Shown in pieces: positions 55,156 through 64,000 of a stretch of 64,000 nucleotides of DNA. This DNA comes from Neofusicoccum parvum (taxonomy: Eukaryota > Ascomycota > Dothideomycetes > Botryosphaeriales > Botryosphaeriaceae): assembly GCA_020912385.1 (NCBI GenBank), contig CP087211.1, forward strand, positions 1,364,001 to 1,428,000, given 5' to 3'. The notes under the pieces are model-generated. The model saw only the letters and a program-made list of their open reading frames with translations. It did no database searches and had not been told where the DNA came from. The translations under genes were made by a program, and so were the position numbers. Every line of letters begins with the position of its first letter. Positions within the stretch are counted from its first letter, which is position 1.

Positions 55156-57441
55156 TCAATGCATGCCAGTGGCCCGGAGCTTCCCCATCAAGAACGGCAT
55201 CTGTTCGAATAGTTCCGGGGCGACGGTCCAGTTGTTGAGGTTGCTGATATGTTCCCGGAAGGCAGGTGACAGCGCTAGGCTGCCGGAGTTAGGTTCGCAG
55301 TAGACGAGGTGGGATTCTTCGTGGGGCCAGTTCAGGGAGAGGTGGTTCACGAGGACACCTGCCACGTGGTGCTCGGGGTTGTGGAGGAAGAAGTCCCGGA
55401 CGGCAGGCCTATGGGCCGATTGTGTTAGCAGACATTCCCTCTCGGATTTCGCCCCGGCCCACACCCGGCCAGCCAGGTGTCCAAACATACCAGGGGAGGA
55501 AGTCGATGGTCGGATCATGCGGGATGACCTGCTGGAATTGCGTGGGTCTTGCCCACTCTGGGAGGTTTTCCAGTCTTTGTCGACTCGGACAGATTTGCCA
55601 CTGTTTCGCTTGTCAGCGGGGCCGTCCATATAAAGGCAGAGGCATCTCGCCCTCCACAAGGGCGGATATGTCACTGGATCCATACCGCCATGACTTCCTT
55701 GAGCATCTCGCAGGCCGCGAGTTTTTCTGCCAGCCCGGCTCCCGAAAAGAACATGTTGGCAACCCTCGGAGCCCACATGGACAAGGGCTGCTCGTTGTCG
55801 AAATCGGTCTCTCCGTTGATGAGGGTGTGGATGTCGTTCTCTGGTTGGCCGAACACCTTCTGGTCCGAGGCGCCGTCTGCTCGCGCTGCTCTCTTCCCTT
55901 CCCGGAATGTTGCGTAGGTGTACGTCACCGGGTTGATGTGCGATCCGTGGGCCAGGTTGGGCTGGAAGTTTATGGTCGGGTGGTTCATGGCGTGGGCGGC
56001 AATGGGCATCGGCGAAGCACTCGATCCAAGAACGCTCTGCTTGCTACAGTCAAGGTCAGTGGGTGTTGGGTCGGGGCGGTGCTGGGTGGTGGGCGACTAA
56101 CTTTCCCTGCGGCATCACCGCGGGAGCAGCCGACTCCTCCCGGTAGGGCGAGGCCTGGACATGCGGGGGAGAGAAGGTGCCGTCGGGCATCCAGACGCCA
56201 CTGTCGCCTGTTGCTAGGAGGGGGTGTGTCGACCACTGTGCCTGCAACGCCTTGTTAGGTACCCGGCCGTCGCCTGGGATTGATGGGGCACCTGAAACAC
56301 ACCTCCGTGGTCGTCGGCAGACCTTGCGCGAACCCAGGGCTGACCGTCTGCTCGTATGCTGTGTAGTAGGCGGGCATCGACTCCGGTGTTGCTGCCGTTG
56401 CCGTCACGTCACTCTTCCGGTCCGCGCCCATGGACGATGACGACGACGACGAGCCGACGGCGGGCGCGGCATCGTCGGACCCGGGTTGCGTCGTCCTGGG
56501 GCCCTCCAGTATCTTCCTGATCTCGTCGGCCGAGTGTTCGGAAAAGCCATTGTTCTGGATCTCGATCGCGAGTCGTGTGGCAGCCTCGCGCTGCGACGAG
56601 GTCGCGAGCAGCGGAAGGACCGACTTAACCTCCTCCAGCTCCTGCTCCAGCTTCTTCACATTCACGCGCAACGTGCCCTGCCACCTGTGTTCCTGTCGCA
56701 TGTCGTAACTGCACGTAGAGCCCTTCATCGCGCAGGTGTTGCACACGGGCTGCAGCCCATTGCACTGGCGGGCGGCGGTGTTAGTCTGGGGCGGCCGTCG
56801 GGCGGCGGGGCGCTGGACACGCACCTTGCTCTTTCGTTTCTTGCATGGCACGCACGCTATGGCGGTGATGCGCCCTCTTTTTGAGCCCAGCTTGGGGGTG
56901 GTGGTGGTGGGCGACGGAGTGTTGTCCGACGACTGAGAAGAGAGCTGTGGAGGAGACGGACCGACCTGGATAGGTCGAAACAAGGGCCGCTGCTGGTACG
57001 CCGGCATGTTACTCCCTTGGACTTGGGCGGCGGAATGACTAGACGGCGACAGAATGACTCGCTGGCCTGGCGAGGACGCAGATCTCGCGGGCGGTTGACT
57101 GGCTTGACCGGAGCGCGAGGGGTGGTTTTGCGAAGGTACAGCGGCAGAGGTCACCGGCGAGGATAGGGTCGGGTCTATGGGAAGGTCTGCGCATTTTGAT
57201 GTCAGTATCAAAAAGACGAGAGCTGTCTATCTCCGAAGAATTGACATGCAAAATAGGGTCATGGATTGGGCATCACTCGGTGCCAGCAGTCCCCAGTGTT
57301 TCGCCTCATACGCAGCCAGAGCTTCGGGGTCGCCAGAGCGAGAGGCGGCAGAGGCCAGGAAACTCTAAGCACCACGCTAGGCACGAGGGCCAGGCACCGC
57401 TTCTGGAATGAATTGTCTGGCGGCTTACCTGACGAAATCAT
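55156..57441 (-). CDS. Zn2Cys6 transcription factor with DUF3425-like C-terminus
   Basis: Probable DNA-binding regulator. Minus-strand exons: 57429-57441, 56825-57186, 56303-56764, 56102-56241, 55686-56043, 55491-55600, 55156-55408; 565 residues. The zinc cluster is split by the 60-nt intron 2: CVPCKKRKSK joined to CNGLQPVCNTCAMKGSTC, spacing C-x2-C-x6-C-x6-C-x2-C-x6-C. A short dimerisation helix follows (LRVNVKKLEQELEEVKSVL). The last exons give LPEWARPTQFQQVIPHDPTI, DFLPW, then PAVRDFFLHNPEHHVAG, the pattern of the fungal DUF3425 domain. Exon 1 is only 13 nt (MISS plus one base) and follows a 242-nt intron. It is the only upstream ATG I found that restores frame, so the start is less sure than the rest. 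Targets unknown. Confidence 0.84.
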
Positions 57442-60400
57442 ACCACGAATGAGCGGGTGGCCTGTAGCGGGAAGGGTGGGGAGGTCCAATGATGCGTCGA
57501 GTCCGATCTTCCTCTTGTTGCGACCGCCTGCCCGCCGGCCTTGGCTTGCCCGCGAGCGTGAGGGCTCTATCTCAGCGGACGCACAGCTTATAGACGCGCT
57601 TCAACACCCAACGAGGCCTGTGTCACCATCAGCGCCTCGTCGCCCAATGGCGCAAATCGGGGCGGCCCAGCGCGCATAAGGGTCCTCACCTAGCGGAGTC
57701 CGAACCAGGCGCCGGAATGGGGACGCGGAGATGCTTCCTAAGCGGTGGCCCTGAGCGGTCAATCGATGATGGCGGAGCGGGCGCGGGCGCGGGCGAATAG
57801 CGACACACCTACTTTCTCGATGCTGCCGGAGAGGCCAGAGAGACGATCTTAAAAGGCCTGGCTGGTCTGGCAAAAGACGACGCACCATGCGCCTTTTGCC
57901 CACCACTGCGCGATCTGCCCGCTGGACCTTGATCCCTACCGCACGCCTGCTCGGTGCTGCTGCTCTCCCAGCCCTGGGGCAACGTGCGGCCGCTAGTTTG
58001 ATGAAGAGAGCCGACGCCTGCGGTGGCCGTTTGCCTTTCGACGATGGGGACAAACACCCGGACACCGTTTCGAGCCGCTGAGCACGCCCGCTGCGCAGCC
58101 CGGCACTCCCAAGCTTTCCGGTACGCTACGCACCGCGGTCGCCGCCTAGCTCCAGCTGATCCCGGACCGCCCGAGTCTGCGCGCTCCGGATCTTGCAAAT
58201 ACACATGCCCGCAGTGACCTGATTCAAGCAGCCCAACCCACCCATGCGTACCATCACCCTGATGAGCGGGATCGTCGGTGGGCGCAGCAATCGAGTCGCG
58301 GGCGGTCCACCTGCCGCGCTGCTCGGCAGCCCCAAGGCCACAGCAGCCTCTCGCAGGCGCTGGCTCCGTTCGTGGCTAGCCCGCGAGGCGCGACGGGACT
58401 CTGTGCGCGCGCGCGCGACAGATCTGACAAGCTGCTGCTGCTGCACTCTGACGTCCCACGCCGACACTCTCTTTGCCAGCCCGTCCCGGGAACTACCCCA
58501 CAAGCGTGTGGTCTGGAACGCGATCGCCAGCGCTGCGCCCGTCGTACGCATGCGGGCAGCGCCGCCGCTGGGCGGCCAAGTGTTGATCGCAGCGTGCCTG
58601 GGACCAAGGGACGTGGGACCCTCCGCTCCCAAGCTGTCACCACCACAGCACACGAACCCCTATCGGCCCGACTCGCCCTCTCCAGACCACAGTCTTCATG
58701 ACGGGCAGCCGCGCGCGCGACGAGCCACAGCCGCTGGATGACGCGTGGTGGTGGCGCCGACGCCTCCAACGTCCGCCCGCCCCTTCATCATCGCGCAGCA
58801 CTCGCCCGCCGTAGCCCGAGCCTCGACAGGGACACGACGATCCGTTGCCGATGGGGCTTCGGCTCACATGCTTGCTGCTGATCTTGGGTTGCCAGATCAC
58901 CGTCGTCACGATGCCCTACCGCTCGCACAACTCCGCCCGCGAACGCCTCTTCCAAGCTGCGCCGGCGGGCGCACGAGGCGGCGTCATGGACCCTGACCGG
59001 CTTGCCTCGTCAGCAGAGCCGCGCGACAGACGGCTCCAAAGTCAAGCTCGGTACGCGTAGCGCTCGTCGTGGAGAGCACCGAGCTTGGACGCTCGACGGC
59101 GACAGCGCTGCCCAAGACTTAGACGCCCAAAGATCTCCTCCTTTCAACGCGCGCCCCTCGTACGGCTGTCTCGGGCCGCGGTTACAGATTCAAATCTCCG
59201 CGCGCAGAGGCCGGCGCCCTCGACGCCGCTTAGAAAGAGGCGTAGCGTCGCAGAGGTCACCCACAGGGTCGGTAGGTGAAGGGTGACAGTTGCGTGTCCG
59301 CTTGCCACCGTCGCCGCCCCTTGGGTGTTGATGCAGCTGTGAAAACTTTGAGGCGGTGGGTCCCTATTCCACCCTCATCTTGCTCAGTGTCCCGAAGAGG
59401 CATGTACAGCAGCCCCCTCCGCTGGAAGGAACCGTAAGGCGGCTGCAGTCGGTTCTGCTAGGCCCTACAAGCAGACACCGACCCGCGTCTGATGACTAGT
59501 AGCGCCCTCTAGCTCGTTCGGATCTCGCCTGTGGCGGATCGCCTCTTCTGGCAACCCGTCTTGAGTTAGACCAGTTCCGCGTCGTCGTCGCTCCTTGGCT
59601 CGTTCGGCCCACCTTCCGAGGTCCTGGTCCGACTGTGCCTCGCAACGAACCCGAGGTAAGTTCGCTCGTGGAGGCCAACGCGACAAGTAGAAAACGTCTG
59701 TGGTTTGGCGCTTAGGATGTGGAAGCCATCGCTAGCGAGGCGATTTATTGCCCGGGAAGTGAGCATCGATGCCAAGAGTGAACATCATACAGGCAAATGC
59801 CGACCAACAAGAGGGCACGTGCTGGAGCCGACTATAGCGTGAAAATCATCAGCGGCACTCCGTCGTTGGCCTTTGGTGCGCGTAGACACCTCCGAGCACA
59901 GAGCTTAGCTGGGATCGACCGGCACTTAAGCGCAGGCATCCATGTTTAGCTGAAGACGAGCAAGATCCAGTTTATTTTTGAGCGCTGCGAAGCTCGAATC
60001 ATTTGCCAGCGTGCCGGCAAAAGGCCACGCTGGGGACGCGAGCTGAGCTTTGCGAGGCTTGCGAGCGTTGGCTCCCGCGGTCAGGTTCCATGCCAGACCG
60101 CCACGGCGTGAACCGCTCGCGCTCGAGCAGGCCGATCATGAATCGTGTGGCGGCCCGCTCTACTCGTCTTGGCCTAACGGCGGCGCCGATTAGATCCTGC
60201 CCCTCCCCGGTTTTTTCAGCTGCCGTCCTCAGCACGTTGGTCCAGCAAAGATTTGACGTTGCATCGCCGAGTCTGCACGGGTCAGGTCAGTTCACGTCGA
60301 AGACGAGGTTCGCGTGGCAGCTGAAACCTCTCTCTCACTGCGCCAATATGCATCCTGCGTGCCGGTTCCCAATGAGCGCGCCTCGAGATTCGGCAATCGA

Positions 60401-61451
60401 GTCATTTGCTTTATTGGCGCAGGGGTGCCGACTTTTTCTTAGATCAAACCATCGGGTGCCCGCTCTATCAGATGGCTCTGGGTAAAAGGGAAGCGTGCGT
60501 AGCTAGCTTGGATGAAGGCAAGCGTTGCAAGGGCCCGTGTCCTCAGGCCACAAGTGGTATCATCTGGGCGACGGGCGCTGGAGAAATCCAGGAGCTGCTT
60601 GCTGGAGGCGGGAGATTGCTGCCCCCGCCAGAGCGGGTGTTTTGATGATGCATGAGGGACTTCCCTTGCCGGACGTAGATGAAGATGCTCACAGGGCAGG
60701 CCGCTCTGTGCAGGTGGGATCAGCCGCGCTGAATCATGGGCGGCGTGCCAGATTATCTCAACGCCAAAGGCCAGACCGGGGCCGATCCGGGCAGGACGGT
60801 TGTCCCTGCGGCCACGAGTTTCACCTCTTGGCGCGCTGCGAGACCGGTGGCTGGGTCCACAGCGCTGCGTGCCGCGAGGGGCGCGTCGGGACGGCGGGGA
60901 GACGGCTGGCGGTGGAGCACGCTGGAGACGTCGGCGGGCGTGAGACACGCTGCGTGGACGCGAGCTCCCTTGCGCAATGTAAGCAGCAGGTCAACATGAG
61001 GATCCGCGTCGGTGGGCAGCAATGGTGCCTGAGGCTCGGCGCAGCCTGCAGCCTGCAGCTCGCTTTGATGAGCTCAGCGAGCGATGGGCCGTTCACGTGC
61101 ACGTTTCGCCTGAGTAAGCCGGCGCAATGTTTTGCCGGCGTCTGCCCGGGCAGCGACGACGAACGCCACGGCCATTCCATGCAGGAGCCGCAATCACGTC
61201 ACGCTATCGCGCTCGCAGCTTCACTCCACCTGCTGCTGTGCGCGCCCCGGGCAGTCGCGTCGCTGGCTTCTCGTCGTCCCTGCTCCGTCTCGCCGCGCGC
61301 GAGACCCGCAACAGAGCCTTCGCGCTGAGGCTCAGGAGGGAGGACACACTTCGCTGGTTCGACTTCTGTCAGGCCTGCAAAATCTCCAGAGACGCACGCT
61401 AATCCCCAATCATCCCGCTCTGCACCGCAGGTAGCAAGGCCAGCAGTCACG
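57442..61451. other. 4-kb gene-free region upstream of two divergent genes
   Basis: Separates the Zn2Cys6 gene (minus) and PRP4 kinase (plus). Fairly high G+C; the longest open frames (58244-58741, 60525-61328, plus strand) have no recognisable domain and look random. The CG-rich run near 58405 is low complexity. It may hold long regulatory leaders or a non-coding RNA, but nothing in the sequence proves this. Confidence 0.5.
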
Positions 61452-64000
61452 ATGAGCTCGCGCTCCGAGTCGGAGGGAGAGATTCACGAACACGAGGTCG
61501 ACAAGGCAACTACGGCACAGCCATCATCGAAGGGCATCAGCGTTAACCGTCAATCCAGACCCCGCGCGTCAGATTCGGAGTCTCCCAGGGCCGCGCATGA
61601 GGACAAGCCGCGCCGTTACCGCTCGCGCTCGCGCTCTCCCTACAGGCACCGCTCACCCCGCGGAGAGAAGCGCCGCCGTGACGAGGATTTGTACAGTGAC
61701 CGGGATCGCCATGACCCACGCCGCTTCAAGGTCCGCTATGAGGACAGGCGCTCGTACGACGATGACCGCCGCCACCGTGTCTCTTATGCCGACATAGACC
61801 GTGGCGATTCCTCCCGGCTCTCTTCGAGGCATGACGATCCGCGCGACCGCAACCGCTACAGCAGACACTCGACTCGAAGCCGCTCGCCGCCCCGTGCGCA
61901 TGCGAGAGGCGGACACGATCGAGCCTCGGACAGGCGCAATGGAAGACACGAGCCGGAGCGGAGGGATCGGAGGCAACAAGGTCGCGAGAATGGTTCAGAT
62001 TGGCGCTCACGGGAGCATCCAGGGACTGAGCGCATCAACAACGGCAGTGATAGGCACACGTCTGCACGCCATGATCCTCCAGCGCGTCTCACACAGCATG
62101 ATGCTGACATGAAGGATGTTTCTGCTGGGGTCAAGAAGTACGTTTCGCCCCGCCTCAACGTTGAATGTCAAAGTGCTGACCACACTTAGGCCTGCAGCAG
62201 CGCCGAATGGAGCTCGCGAAGATGCCGAAATGGCCGACCAGCCCGAACCCGAGCTCGAACCCGAGCCCGAACCCGTTGACGAGGAAGCTGAGATTGAGAA
62301 GCGCCGCAAGTTGAGAGAAGCGCTCAAAGCTAAGTTAATGGGCCAATCTACACCTCTGATTGTGCAGGTGCTACAACCTGGGGTTGAGTCTGGATCTTCA
62401 ACTCCACAGGCAGATAGCCAAGGCAGCCGCATTGAACGTTCTGGTATGCATCATCCTGTCCGCGTATTCGGATATGACTAATGCTGCGCAGTCTCCCCCA
62501 TGGTGGTGTCACCTGGAACCCCCCAAGACAGCTCTGCACCAGCCTCACCGCCTGTTGTTGCAGTTCAAAATGACGAGGAACTTGCCAATCGCAAACGCGT
62601 GGATACTGCCGACGCCGAGGAGCCATCAGCCGCTGACTATGATCCAACTATGGATACACAGGAGGATAGGGCTCGCCTTGATCAGAAACACAATCGCGAA
62701 GTTCCAGCGACAGCTTACAACGAAGTCGAGGCTCAGCCGAAATCTGGCGAAGCTCCAATCGCGGAACCCAAGGTGGAGAACCCGCCTGCAAGCAAAAAGA
62801 AAACCAAGGATGACTTTGACATGTTCGCCGACGACGATGACGAGGATATGTTTGCGTCAGAGACCCCTGCAAACGCCAACGTGGCCGAGACAACCGAGAA
62901 TGCCAAGGCCTCACAGGTCAAGAAGCTAGACAGCAGCATGCTCGATGTCTGGGACGACCCACAGGGTTACTACAAGGTCATTCTCAATGAGCTTCTGGAT
63001 GACCGGTATGAGGTTCAGGCACGCTTAGGCAAGGGTGTGTTCTCAGAAGTCGTGCGCGCAAAGGATGTCCAGACCGGCCATCTCGTCGCCATCAAGATTA
63101 TCCGTAATGATGAGATTCTGAGGAAGGCCGGCGTGAAGGAGATCGAGATGCTGGAGAAGCTCATCGAGAATGATGCGGACGACAAGCGCCACTGCATCCG
63201 TCTCGAGAGGTGGTTCGACCACAAGCACCATCTCTGTATGGTGTTTGAACACCTCAGCATCAACCTACGCGAAGTCCTGAAGAAGTTTGGCCGTGATGTG
63301 GGACTCCATCTGAAGGCGGTCCGTTCGTATGCTCAACAGATGTTCGTGGCGCTGAGTCTGCTACGCAAGTGCAATATTGTGCATGCAGACATCAAGCCTG
63401 ACAATATGCTGGTCAACGAAAACCGGACTGTTCTGAAGATCTGCGATCTAGGTTCAGCTGCGGATATCTCGGAATGCGAAGTGCCAGCTGGCCTGTTGGT
63501 GAGTCGTTTTTACCGCGCCCCTGAGATCATGCTCGGTATCCAGCACGACTACGGTATCGATATGTGGGCCATCGGATGTACTCTGTTCGAGCTCTACACC
63601 GGCAAGATCTTGTTCACTGGTCGCGACAACAATCAGATGCTCCGCTCAATCCAGGAATGCCGTGGCAAAATCAGCCCCAAGCTTCTCAAGAAGGGCTGGG
63701 CTGATTACGTGTACGAGCACTTTGACCCGAACCTTCAGATGTTCAGAAGCGTGGAGACGGACAAGATCACTGGAAAGGTACTTCACCGCAATCCAATTGC
63801 CGACGCAAGACATGCTGACAAAACCACACAGGATGTGACTCGCATGGTTAATATCCTCAAGCCAACGCGTGATCTCAAGTCTCGCTTGATTGGCAGCACC
63901 AAGGGTCTGAGCGAGGCTGAGGTCAAGGAAATTAACCTCTTCTATGACCTGCTGGACAAATGCCTGGCGCTCAACCCAGAGAAGCGCATCACTCCTGGCG
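61452..64000 (+). CDS. PRP4: PRP4 kinase (spliceosomal), 3' partial
   Basis: Prp4 kinase phosphorylates U5/tri-snRNP proteins to activate the spliceosome. Exons 61452-62137, 62190-62443, 62492-63777 and 63832 to the right edge; introns 52, 48 and 54 nt. The N-terminal domain is RS/RD-rich (RYRSRSRSPYRHRSPRGEK near residues 55-75), then acidic (EPELEPEPEPVDEEAE; DDFDMFADDDDEDMF). LDVWDDPQGYYKVILNELLD leads into the kinase: glycine loop LGKGVFSEVVRAKD, Lys in HLVAIKIIRN, catalytic loop IVHADIKPDNML, DLG-type ICDLGSAADI and activation segment SRFYRAPEIML. The C-terminal lobe is cut at the residues NPEKRITPG. HADIKPDN instead of HRDLKPxN is typical of the family. Confidence 0.95.

Noticed and set aside
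60525..61328. 267-codon open frame upstream of PRP4
   Set aside because: No recognisable motif, Arg/Gly/Ala/Cys-rich as expected from random G+C-rich DNA, and no plausible homology.

Overview
The window is nuclear DNA of a filamentous ascomycete (Pezizomycotina; Dothideomycetes would fit, but no marker here settles it). Reasons: genes are split by many short introns, mostly 48-70 nt with GT..AG ends. Several families are typical of these fungi: the fungal-type 20.9/21-kDa subunit of respiratory complex I, a siderophore transporter, a FRE-type metalloreductase, HRI1, a Zn2Cys6 regulator with a DUF3425-like tail, and a BYS1-like secreted protein. There are no operons, ribosome binding sites or CRISPR arrays. 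All gene models are my own reading of splice sites, reading phase and family similarity.

Layout. 1-9.3 kb: BCS1-like AAA ATPase (cut by the left edge), oligopeptide transporter, YIP1, HRI1. 9.3-11.9 kb: gene-free stretch of lower G+C with a 41-bp palindrome. 11.9-31.5 kb: a compact housekeeping block with the complex I subunit and Aquarius/Cwf11 (divergent), ferric reductase, universal stress protein, zuotin and a GRIP golgin (divergent), and an SRPK kinase. 31.5-41.2 kb: an island of lower G+C and low gene density. It holds a possible kinase remnant, a BYS1-like protein with a 15-nt tandem repeat, a perfect 56-bp inverted repeat abutting an unrecognised cysteine-rich gene, tandemly duplicated intron-exon units, and an intron-containing tRNA-Ala(CGC) whose flank is duplicated in inverse orientation. 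41.2-52.2 kb: fructose-bisphosphate aldolase, mitochondrial ribosomal protein bL9m, a ubiquitin protease, siderophore transporter and PEX14. 52.2-64 kb: two long gene-free stretches around a Zn2Cys6 regulator, then PRP4 kinase, cut by the right edge.

The genes do not form one pathway. Loose themes are pre-mRNA splicing (Aquarius, SRPK, PRP4K), iron (ferric reductase, siderophore transporter with a GATA-type site), Golgi traffic (YIP1, GRIP golgin) and mitochondria/peroxisome (BCS1-like, complex I subunit, bL9m, PEX14). The best candidate for something undescribed is the cysteine-rich gene at 36.46-38.63 kb. It has a PCNA-binding-like motif, three Zn2Cys6-like clusters, a giant hairpin touching its stop codon, and duplicated splice units in its leader.
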